Below are positions 16,020 to 23,700 of a stretch of DNA of 64,000 nt, piece by piece. The position numbers and the translations under genes were made by a program. Position 1 is the stretch's first letter, and every line of letters begins with the position of its first letter. The stretch lies in the NCBI GenBank assembly GCA_039975855.1, contig JBDWGH010000004.1, positions 124,001 to 188,000 of the forward strand. The letters are read 5' to 3'. Under the pieces are notes generated by a model. It did no database searches. It was not told the DNA's origin and was given only the letters and a program-made list of their open reading frames with translations. The DNA comes from Litorimonas sp039975855 (GTDB lineage Bacteria > Pseudomonadota > Alphaproteobacteria > Caulobacterales > Maricaulaceae).

Positions 16020-17426
16020 TTAAAACAGGTCTGCCTGCTTTTTATCGGTCTTCGGAGTTGCAGATTTGCGGGGGCGCTTAGGTACGGATTTGCCGGCAAT
16101 AACAGCGCCAATCTCACCATCGGCAAAGATCAAGCTGACATCCTGTCCAGCTTTGGCAGCAGATTTAGATCTCACAACATTGCCTTTTTCATCCCGCACG
16201 AGCGCAAACCCGCGGTCTAACGTACCTTTATAGGAATAGGCGTCGAGCAATTTCTCCGCGCGGTCGAGGCGCCGAGCCTCATTTGTTAGTTTGCGTTGGA
16301 GTGCGGTTTTCGCGGTTCGTCCATGACGTGAGAGTGTTTCGCTTTGGCGCGACAACGTCGTGAGTTGTCGTTGTTTGGTAAACCGCATGGCGGATTGCAA
16401 AGCTTGCCCATGTCGAGCCAGCACATTTTTCTTTGGGTCAAGCAATCTGGAAATTGGCGGCAGTGACGCTCGAGAGCTATCCAAACGTTGACGGGCTGGG
16501 GCTAGCACTGCGTCAATGCGAGGTAAGCGCGCCGCCCGAAGTGTTGTTGCCCGCTCCGACGTTGTCCGGCGCAAGGCACGTAACAATCGTAGTCCATAAT
16601 CTTCCACGGTTTCCACCCAATCCGCCCGAACAGGAACAGCGACTTCGGCTGCGCCAGTCGGTGTGGGTGCTCGGTAATCGGCGACAAAATCTATCAGCGT
16701 CCAATCAGTTTCATGCCCTACCGCAGAAATGAGAGGAATTTTCGAATTCGCCGCGGCGCGCGCCACGACTTCTTCGTTGAAGCACCAGAGATCTTCCATG
16801 GATCCACCGCCGCGCGCGACGATCAACACATCTGGTCGCGGGAAACCCCCTGCTTCGTTGAACCCATTTATTGCACCCGCAATTTGTTCTGCGGCCTTAT
16901 CGCCTTGAACCAAAACAGGCCAAACCAAAACGTGGCTAGGAAAGCGATCTGTAATACGATGAAGGATATCACGAATAACAGAGCCCGTGGGCGACGTCAC
17001 AACACCAATTGTTTTTGGTAAAAATGGCAATTCTCGTTTGCGCTCCGGCGCGAATAGACCTTCAGCCGCAAGCATTTTCTTACGTTTTTCGAACAGCGCC
17101 ATGAGCGCCCCTGCGCCCGCCAACTCCATTTTATCAATAATGAGTTGGTAGTTGGACCGCCCGGGGTAGGTCGAGAGTTTGCCTTCGCAGATGACCTCCA
17201 TGCCCTCTTCTGGACGCATAGACAGGCGCGACATAACCCCTTTCCAAATAATGGAATTGATAACCGCACGGTCATCTTTGATATCGAGATAGCAATGGCC
17301 GGACTTGGCGATTGTTGTCCGTCCCAATTCCCCGCGCACACGGACATGGCCATAGGTATCTTCAACAGTACGCTTGAGCGATTGGGCAAGTTCCGAGACT
17401 GTGAATTCGGGCGTGTTGGTTGTCAT
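16020..17426 (-). CDS. xseA: Exodeoxyribonuclease VII large subunit XseA
   Basis: The 468-aa protein is the catalytic subunit of exonuclease VII, which degrades single-stranded DNA. It has the N-terminal OB fold (TVSELAQSLKRTVEDTYGHVRVRGEL), the catalytic domain with GVVTSPTGSVIRDI (about 141-154) and VLIVARGGGSMEDLW (about 200-214), and a coiled-coil C-terminal region. The tail KRPRKSATPKTDKKQADLF is basic and likely disordered. The start at 17426 is 74 bp from the divergent rlmN start. The small subunit xseB is not in the window. Confidence 0.95.
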   Translation of the reverse strand: MTTNTPEFTVSELAQSLKRTVEDTYGHVRVRGELGRTTIAKSGHCYLDIKDDRAVINSIIWKGVMSRLSMRPEEGMEVICEGKLSTYPGRSNYQLIIDKMELAGAGALMALFEKRKKMLAAEGLFAPERKRELPFLPKTIGVVTSPTGSVIRDILHRITDRFPSHVLVWPVLVQGDKAAEQIAGAINGFNEAGGFPRPDVLIVARGGGSMEDLWCFNEEVVARAAANSKIPLISAVGHETDWTLIDFVADYRAPTPTGAAEVAVPVRADWVETVEDYGLRLLRALRRTTSERATTLRAARLPRIDAVLAPARQRLDSSRASLPPISRLLDPKKNVLARHGQALQSAMRFTKQRQLTTLSRQSETLSRHGRTAKTALQRKLTNEARRLDRAEKLLDAYSYKGTLDRGFALVRDEKGNVVRSKSAAKAGQDVSLIFADGEIGAVIAGKSVPKRPRKSATPKTDKKQADLF

Positions 17427-17500
17427 GCTCTCCCGCTAGCGGATTCGAAGGCTGAAGTCACCGCTTCACGGGTTCCGTTCAACATGATAGAGGCCGCGCC

Positions 17501-18667
17501 ATGTCCTCAACGACCCTCATAGATCGCTCACCAGCTGCGCCCGGACGACCGGATGGAAAAATCGAACTCGTTGGCTTGGGCCGCAAGGAGATCGCCGAAG
17601 AGCTATTGAAAATCGGGATTGAGCCGAAGAAAGTCCGCATGCGGACGAAACAGATTTTTCATTGGATCTATAATTACGGCGTCACCTCATTTGACCAAAT
17701 GACAAATGTCGGCAAACCACTACGGGCAAAACTGGAAGCCGGGTTCACACTGGACCGTCCTGAAATCGTTGAACGCCTTATTTCGGTGGATGGGACCCGC
17801 AAATATCTCATCCGCATGTCACCCGGCGTTGAAGTTGAGAGCGTGTTCATTCCCGATGTGTCAAAGACCGGTGCGCTCTGTGTCTCCAGCCAAGTCGGCT
17901 GCACACTGACTTGCACATTCTGTCACACTGGAACGCAGCGCCTCGTCCGCAATTTGACGGCTCGCGAAATTGTCTTGCAGGTCATAATTGCCCGCGATGA
18001 TTTAGGTGAATGGCCAACGACGCAAGAAAACCGAAAGCTAACCAACATCGTCTTCATGGGCATGGGTGAGCCTCTCTATAACACAGAAAAAGTCGGCGAC
18101 GCATTGGATACGATTTGTGATCCTGAAGGCCTTGGTATTGGCCGCCGCCGCATTACCGTTTCCACCTCTGGTGTGGTGCCGGAAATTGGCCCAATGGGCG
18201 AACGGACAAAAGCTCAACTCGCGATTTCCCTACACGCGGCAAATGACGAGCTGCGCACACAAATCATGCCGATCAATAAGAAATACCCCCTGAAAGCGCT
18301 GATGCAAGCCTGTCGCGATTATCCTGGCCTATCTAATTCGCGGCGTATCACATTTGAGTATGTCATGTTGAAGGGCATTAATGACCAACCTTGGCACGCG
18401 AAACAGCTGATTAAGCTATTGCGAGGCATTCCAGCGAAAGTGAATCTCATCCCTTTCAACCCTTGGCCAGGATCAGAATATGAGTGTTCCGATATGGAGA
18501 CGATCAAAGACTTCTCTGATCTCGTAAATGCCGCTGGATATGCCAGCCCTATTCGTAAAACACGCGGACAAGATATCTTCGCCGCCTGCGGTCAGCTGAA
18601 AAGCGATAGCGAAAAAAAGCGGGCGTCAGCAATTCGCAAAGAAGCAAAAACGCAAGCAATTAACTGA
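17501..18667 (+). CDS. rlmN: Dual-specificity 23S rRNA/tRNA methyltransferase RlmN
   Basis: This radical-SAM enzyme of 388 aa makes 2-methyladenosine at A2503 of 23S rRNA and A37 of certain tRNAs. The iron-sulfur cluster ligands are Cys134, Cys138 and Cys141 (GCTLTCTFCHTG). The methyl-carrying cysteines are in FAACGQL near the C-terminus and ALCVSS (Cys127). The GMGEPLYN and SLHAANDELR segments are also typical. It is transcribed away from xseA. Confidence 0.95.
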   Translation: MSSTTLIDRSPAAPGRPDGKIELVGLGRKEIAEELLKIGIEPKKVRMRTKQIFHWIYNYGVTSFDQMTNVGKPLRAKLEAGFTLDRPEIVERLISVDGTRKYLIRMSPGVEVESVFIPDVSKTGALCVSSQVGCTLTCTFCHTGTQRLVRNLTAREIVLQVIIARDDLGEWPTTQENRKLTNIVFMGMGEPLYNTEKVGDALDTICDPEGLGIGRRRITVSTSGVVPEIGPMGERTKAQLAISLHAANDELRTQIMPINKKYPLKALMQACRDYPGLSNSRRITFEYVMLKGINDQPWHAKQLIKLLRGIPAKVNLIPFNPWPGSEYECSDMETIKDFSDLVNAAGYASPIRKTRGQDIFAACGQLKSDSEKKRASAIRKEAKTQAIN

Positions 18668-18773
18668 CAACTAACTAGACAAAAAACTTGCTCTGGTAAA
18701 AAAAACATTCGATGACTGCCTTCGGAGATATTCAGGGAGTGGGTCTGAATGTCGCGGGCACAACGACAGATTT

Positions 18774-19202
18774 ATGGACGCTCTTATGCAGCCTGCATTT
18801 GAAAGCCTAGCGGCTGGATTTCCACAACTCATATTCTACCTATTAATGGTAGCCGGGATCTATCTTCTGGCGATCCTGATTTATGTGAAGCTAACTCCGC
18901 ACAAAGAATTAGAACTCGTCCAAGCTGGAAATGTAGCAGCGTCTATCCATTTTTCGAGCCTCGTGATTAGCTTGGCCCTGCCTGTTGCGGCCTGTCTCAT
19001 CAACAAATTTTCTCTCTATGACGTTGGGATTTGGACGGCCTTCGCCTTACTATTGCAACTCTTCCTCTTCCGCGTGACCGATTATATTATTTTTCGCGGT
19101 ATGCCCGAACGTATTGAACGCGACGAAATCGGGCCAACTGTCGTTCTGGCGTCATTTAAACTCGCTGGCTCGATTATTCTTGCATTTGCTATCGCGGGTT
19201 AG
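18774..19202 (+). CDS. DUF350 membrane protein
   Basis: The 142-aa protein has four transmembrane helices and the DUF350 pattern: a charged pair in LTPHKELELVQAGNVAASIHFSS (about 40-62), followed by LALPVAACL and a late IILAFAIAG helix. The family is widespread and uncharacterised, often found with envelope-stress or potassium-related genes. It begins a run of four same-strand genes (protease, extensin-like, TerB-like), the first only 3 bp downstream, so shared transcription is likely. No ribosome-binding site of note precedes ATG 18774. Confidence 0.88.
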   Translation: MDALMQPAFESLAAGFPQLIFYLLMVAGIYLLAILIYVKLTPHKELELVQAGNVAASIHFSSLVISLALPVAACLINKFSLYDVGIWTAFALLLQLFLFRVTDYIIFRGMPERIERDEIGPTVVLASFKLAGSIILAFAIAG

Positions 19203-19205
19203 TCC

Positions 19206-20042
19206 GTGTCTCGGCGTACAAGCGGATACACCGCAAGGCAGAAACGACGTAGTTTTCCGGATTGGATAATCTACGGCCTTGTTCTTTTGGTGTTTATCTG
19301 GACCGCTTATGAGGTCGAGCAAGATGTCGTTGTCGCGGATGTACCGGAAAGTCCTGACCTGGGCCCCATGCTCCCGTCTGACTCGCCGCGAGATGAGATT
19401 GTTCTGGTGGATGTGGCGCCTACACAATCCGGTATGGGAACCGCATTTTCGATCAACAATAATGGATTATGGCTGACGGCTCGCCACGTCGTCGACGGCT
19501 GTAACAGCGTCGGTTTACGGATAGGTTCAGGTCGCATAGTTCCCGTTCAAACCCAAATCGTCGAAAATTCAGACCTCGCCGTTTTAGGGTCGGAGTGGAC
19601 ACGCCGTCCCTTACCGGCAGATTTAGAGTCGCAAAGACAGATTGGTGAAATCGGTTACTTCTTTGGCTACCCCCAAGGTAAACCCGGTGAAGTAGTTGGA
19701 AGTCTAATCGCGCGGAACCGTATGAAAGTCCGGGGCCGTTATACAAATGATGAAGCGATTTTGGCTTGGTCCGAATTAGGCCGATCACGAAACCTGAAAG
19801 GTTCACTTGGCGGGCTATCTGGGGCGCCTGTTCTGGATAAGGACGGAGAAATCATAGGTGTGGTAAGCGCAGAGTCCCCGCGCCGCGGACGGGTGTATTC
19901 TGTGGCACCGCGTTACCTGCGCGGCATCATCACAGATCCAGGCAGCGGCGTGGAACCGCTATCATTAGAAACTTATGGGGTTGCCGCTGACAAATTACGG
20001 CGGGACAGACGCGTCGCACAGGTTATTTGTCTGGTCGAATAG
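19206..20042 (+). CDS. Membrane-anchored trypsin-like serine protease
   Basis: The 278-aa protein has one N-terminal transmembrane helix (about 20-34) and an S1-type protease domain in the periplasm. The catalytic triad is visible: His94 (TARHVVDG), Asp123 (NSDLAVLG) and Ser205 (GGLSGAPVLD). There is no PDZ domain, unlike DegP or DegS. GTG start 3 bp after the DUF350 stop. Targets are unknown; the neighbours suggest envelope maintenance. Confidence 0.9.
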   Translation: MSRRTSGYTARQKRRSFPDWIIYGLVLLVFIWTAYEVEQDVVVADVPESPDLGPMLPSDSPRDEIVLVDVAPTQSGMGTAFSINNNGLWLTARHVVDGCNSVGLRIGSGRIVPVQTQIVENSDLAVLGSEWTRRPLPADLESQRQIGEIGYFFGYPQGKPGEVVGSLIARNRMKVRGRYTNDEAILAWSELGRSRNLKGSLGGLSGAPVLDKDGEIIGVVSAESPRRGRVYSVAPRYLRGIITDPGSGVEPLSLETYGVAADKLRRDRRVAQVICLVE

Positions 20043-20066
20043 GCTAGAGTTTGATTTAACGCCTCT

Positions 20067-20816
20067 ATGAGGGACAAAGATTTCACCAGCAGGCAAACTC
20101 AGTTTTGGCGCATTTTTGTCACCCTCTTATTCCTTGGGATTTTAGGCGGTTTCATATGGTCGGTGAACAAATATGTGCCACCCCAACACCTGTTTTGGAA
20201 ACCGTTGGATACGAACCGTCCGCTTGGTTTGGCCTCTAAACAACAGCTATTCGCGCTTAACCTAAAGCCTTCGCAGACCTGTATGAATTTGGTCAGGGAC
20301 ACGGCTGGATTCAACACAGTTGTCGCTGATCCAAAGCGCCCTGCAACCGGCGCCGGTAAAGGCGTTTGTGGCTGGGATGTTGCCCGTGTTGTATACGGAA
20401 CCGATGACGTGAAATTCGCCCCCGGTGAAAGCAATATGCAATGCCCTCTCTCAGTCGCTGTCTTTCTTTGGCAGCGGGAAGTCGACGGCCTAGCAAAAAA
20501 ACACTTCGGTCAACCACTCTCAAAAATCCATCACTACGGCAGTTATTCCTGCCGTCGCCAGCGAGGGAATGGATCTGGAGAATGGTCGGAACATGCTTTT
20601 GCCAACGCTTGGGATGTTGCCAGTTTCGAGTTAGAAGATGGAACGCTGATCCAAATCCTAAAAGACTGGGATGGCGACCGCAAAAAAGCGAACTTCCTTC
20701 GGGAAGCACGGCAGGCTGCTTGCGGTTTATTTCGCGTGACACTTTCACCGGATTATAATGCGGCTCATCGCGACCACTTTCATTTTGATATGGGGCCCGG
20801 GAACGCTTGCCGATAA
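20067..20816 (+). CDS. Extensin-like family protein
   Basis: The 249-aa protein has one N-terminal membrane segment (about 15-33) and an extensin-like C-terminal domain: CGWDVARVV, CPLSVAVFLWQREV (about 127-140), GSYSCRRQRG, SEHAFANAWDVASFEL and the terminal HRDHFHFDMGPGNAC. The conserved His/Asp set (SEHAFANAWD and HRDHFHFD) resembles D,D-carboxypeptidase-type peptidoglycan hydrolases, so zinc-dependent cell-wall activity is plausible but unproven. It lies 24 bp after the serine-protease gene. Confidence 0.88.
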   Translation: MRDKDFTSRQTQFWRIFVTLLFLGILGGFIWSVNKYVPPQHLFWKPLDTNRPLGLASKQQLFALNLKPSQTCMNLVRDTAGFNTVVADPKRPATGAGKGVCGWDVARVVYGTDDVKFAPGESNMQCPLSVAVFLWQREVDGLAKKHFGQPLSKIHHYGSYSCRRQRGNGSGEWSEHAFANAWDVASFELEDGTLIQILKDWDGDRKKANFLREARQAACGLFRVTLSPDYNAAHRDHFHFDMGPGNACR

Positions 20817-20850
20817 TAGACTCGTAAGAACTTCTCGTTAAAAATGCATC

Positions 20851-21396
20851 ATGCATATTCTCGCGATCATTTTGGGTATTCTCGGCGCCGGTTTCTGGTG
20901 GGCCTTACGGCTTTCAGCGCACCGTAAGAACATTGGCGACGCAGCAAACATGGCGCGCGGCGCCGTCATCCAAGCCAAAAATATGCCGCGTCAAAGACGG
21001 TTCCGAAAAGCGCACAATAAAAACGGATTTGATCTGGTGGAAACGCCGGTTGAGGCAGCAGCAGTGTTAATGATTATGATAGCACGCGCCGGCGCTAGTC
21101 GCCGAATTGATGAGAGCGAACGCAATGTCATAGAAGCACAGCTCGTCACCAACATGCATCTGTCTGCGGATGACGCCGATGGGACAGTTCGTCAAATGGA
21201 CAGCCTAACCCATGATATAAATCTACCTGAATCTTCCATTACGCCCATGACAAAGATTTTGCGCGAATTTATCGGTCGCGATGACGCCAAAGAGCTAGCG
21301 GCAATGTTGGAACAAGTCGCCGCCGCAGAAGGCGAGCCAGATATTAATCAAACCGAGTTTCTGCGAAGCTTTCGTGAGGGCTTTGACCTAAATTGA
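20851..21396 (+). CDS. TerB-like protein with N-terminal membrane anchor
   Basis: The 181-aa protein starts with a hydrophobic helix (residues 2-20). Residues 65-178 form a helical TerB-like domain: AAAVLMIMIARAGASRRIDESERNVIEAQL, a central MDSLTHDINLPES stretch and the closing helices. TerB-like domains are linked to metal binding and envelope stress, but this branch is uncharacterised. It follows the extensin-like gene by 34 bp and is convergent with the CDF transporter, stop codons 2 bp apart. Confidence 0.75.
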   Translation: MHILAIILGILGAGFWWALRLSAHRKNIGDAANMARGAVIQAKNMPRQRRFRKAHNKNGFDLVETPVEAAAVLMIMIARAGASRRIDESERNVIEAQLVTNMHLSADDADGTVRQMDSLTHDINLPESSITPMTKILREFIGRDDAKELAAMLEQVAAAEGEPDINQTEFLRSFREGFDLN

Positions 21397-21398
21397 GC

Positions 21399-22328
21399 CT
21401 AACGTCGGACATCTATTGCCGCGTCATCAATAGAGAATTTCTCAGATAGTCTGGCCTTAATCGCTTCGCGAACCGTTTCTGGATCTGCTGAGAGCGTTGT
21501 AAAAGCTTCTAGCGTAACAACAACATGTTCTCGTGTTACGGACCAAACCTTGATGGATTCGATGTTTTTTAGGCCGTCGATCCTGTCCATCAAATCGTGA
21601 TGGATCGTTTGGTTGTCATACCCAGTAGGTGCGCCTTGTAACAAAATATGACCCGAGTCTTTTATGAGCGCCCAAGCAGACTTTAAAATAAGAGCAGCGA
21701 CCAAAACGGACAAAATCGGGTCGGCCAGGACCCACCCCGTCAAAAGAATTATGATAGCGGCGGCGATGGCAGCGACTGAGCCTAACAAATCTCCAATGAC
21801 GTGAAGCACAGCGCCGCGAATGTTGAGATTTTCTTGATCGGCCCCCAATAAAATCCAAAATACAATCAGGTTCACAATGAGCCCCGCAACCGCGATCCAC
21901 AGCATAGGACCCGCCAATATTTCACCAGGTTCAATAAGCCTCTGAATCGCTTCCCAAATAATCCAAACGGAAACAGCAAAAAGGGTTAGTCCATTCACAA
22001 AAGCAACCAAGATTGGGACACGGTCATAACCATAGTTATAGCGTGAATTGGCTGGACGTGTGGCAAGACGGAACGCGCCCCATGCCATTGCAAGCGCGGC
22101 AAAATCTGTGAGCATATGACCAGCATCTGCAAGTAGCGCCAGTGATCCCGAAATCAGCCCGCCTGCAACCTCGGCCAACATAAATAGGCCGGTCAGTAAG
22201 GCCGCCAACCCAACTCGCCATCGGTTGGATTCGTTGACTTTCGGTGTGTGACAATGCCCCATTTCGCCATGCGCATGGCTATGTCCGTGCGAGGCGTGAT
22301 CATGGTGCGAATGGGAATGCGCGGTCAT
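21399..22328 (-). CDS. Cation diffusion facilitator (zinc/cobalt exporter)
   Basis: The 309-aa protein has a His-rich cytosolic start (HSHSHHDHASHGHSHAHGE), six transmembrane helices and a ferredoxin-like C-terminal domain. The metal sites are visible as DAGHMLTD in helix 2 and HVIGDLLGS in helix 5, the HxxxD pair expected for zinc-type CDFs (ZitB/CzcD). It exports divalent metal in exchange for protons. It is a single-gene unit, 67 bp from the divergent CelD-like gene. Metal specificity cannot be fixed from sequence, though zinc is most likely. Confidence 0.92.
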   Translation of the reverse strand: MTAHSHSHHDHASHGHSHAHGEMGHCHTPKVNESNRWRVGLAALLTGLFMLAEVAGGLISGSLALLADAGHMLTDFAALAMAWGAFRLATRPANSRYNYGYDRVPILVAFVNGLTLFAVSVWIIWEAIQRLIEPGEILAGPMLWIAVAGLIVNLIVFWILLGADQENLNIRGAVLHVIGDLLGSVAAIAAAIIILLTGWVLADPILSVLVAALILKSAWALIKDSGHILLQGAPTGYDNQTIHHDLMDRIDGLKNIESIKVWSVTREHVVVTLEAFTTLSADPETVREAIKARLSEKFSIDDAAIDVRR

Positions 22329-22395
22329 AGTCCCTCTTCGTGCGAAATCATCATTCGCGTCAATCTCTTTAATTCGTCCTTAGACTCTTTGGTGT

Positions 22396-23553
22396 ATGTG
22401 CTCCCCTGTGAAACATGCCGTTAGACAGACTTTGCCGCGAACACTTGTTCAGCAAGCCGCGCAAATGAGCGCAATCGATTGGACTGCATGGGCGGATATG
22501 CGCGCCCAAAATCCGGATTTACGCTCTCCTTATTTCCATCCTGATTATACACGTTTACTTGCAGAGCTTCGCCCCGATGTACGAATCGTCTGCCAGTATG
22601 ATGCAGACGGCAGCCCCGTCGCGTTTCTACCCATTCAAGGGCAACGCTTTGCCCGTCCAGTTGGGGCGCCCATGAGTGACTACCACGCTATAATTTCGGA
22701 CCGGAATGACGTGACCTATGACAGCTTGCTGTCAAACTCGGGGATTGGCGCTTATCATTATAGCTGTGCGACGGATGTAAAACGTTTACGCCGCCCCCAA
22801 ATTCTATCAACCAATGAAACTGCAGCGATAGACATTCCAACGTCCGCGGAAGCTTGGAGAGCAGAGCGCGATGGATCCTATCGCCGCCATTTGAAATCCA
22901 ATCGCCGCCGAACACGAAAAGCGGAAGAAAACATCGGTCCTAAGCGTGTGGAGCTCTTCTCTCGCGATATCGATGTCTATGCGTCCCTCCTGAAGTGGAA
23001 ACGAGAAAAGTTCGCGCAGACCGGAAAATATGACGTTCTGTCAGCAGATTGGACCCAAGCTCTGATCCGAACCCTTTGGGAACGCGGGGCGAAGGCCGAT
23101 TTGCGTTGCGATATGCATGCGCTTTATTTCGGGGATCAATTGGCCGCTATCGATTTAGGATTGTCTGACGGTGATGTGTTCCACAGCTGGATGGTCGCGT
23201 ATAATGATGAGCTTTCCGAATATGCGCCCGGAATTCAGCTTCTTGAAGGGTTGATCGATGCTAGCCCTGAAACTGGATATCGCCGCATTGATATGGGCGA
23301 AGGGCTAGACGGGTATAAACGTCATTACGCCAGCGCGTCGCGTGAAGTGGTATCTGGTTTAGTGCCAATTGCTGGCGCGGCAGGCCGTTTGTCACGGCTT
23401 TATGCGGCAACAGAACGATGGGGCGTCGGCCCTCTTAGAGATGCCCCTGGAAAGTTGAGACGGCGCTATTCCCAGATCGCAGCTTGCGAAGACGGAACCA
23501 GAGGGCGAGTTAGGCATATGGTCGCAGCCTTTACAACAGCAGGTCGAATCTAG
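22396..23553 (+). CDS. CelD/BcsL-like GNAT acetyltransferase
   Basis: The 385-aa protein matches the CelD/BcsL group of GNAT-fold acyltransferases: substrate segment LRSPYFHPDYTRLLAEL (about 42-58), FLPIQGQRFARPVGAPMSDYH (about 76-96), the basic LKSNRRRTRKAEEN stretch, and LAAIDLGLSDGDVFHSWM. Such proteins acetylate polysaccharides or lipids, or act like FemAB transferases. There is no signal peptide. The start at 22396 is weakly supported; ATG 22465 is possible. Confidence 0.82.
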   Translation: MCSPVKHAVRQTLPRTLVQQAAQMSAIDWTAWADMRAQNPDLRSPYFHPDYTRLLAELRPDVRIVCQYDADGSPVAFLPIQGQRFARPVGAPMSDYHAIISDRNDVTYDSLLSNSGIGAYHYSCATDVKRLRRPQILSTNETAAIDIPTSAEAWRAERDGSYRRHLKSNRRRTRKAEENIGPKRVELFSRDIDVYASLLKWKREKFAQTGKYDVLSADWTQALIRTLWERGAKADLRCDMHALYFGDQLAAIDLGLSDGDVFHSWMVAYNDELSEYAPGIQLLEGLIDASPETGYRRIDMGEGLDGYKRHYASASREVVSGLVPIAGAAGRLSRLYAATERWGVGPLRDAPGKLRRRYSQIAACEDGTRGRVRHMVAAFTTAGRI

Positions 23554-23572
23554 GGCAAAAACCGCCCGCTAC

Positions 23573-23590
23573 TGTTGCATATCAGCAACA
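23573..23590. promoter_or_regulatory. Short palindrome upstream of the TonB receptor gene
   Basis: TGTTGC and GCAACA are perfect 6-bp inverted arms around a 6-bp spacer, about 110 bp before the receptor start. It has the size of an operator but could be chance. Confidence 0.25.
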
Positions 23591-23700
23591 ATTCACTCCC
23601 CTTATCTGATTTCTCCCTTGCGCTAAGGCAAATAATCGCAATCAATAGAGGTCAGCTATCCGGAATACCGGAAGCCCTTACATCACTCGGGGAGAGTTCT

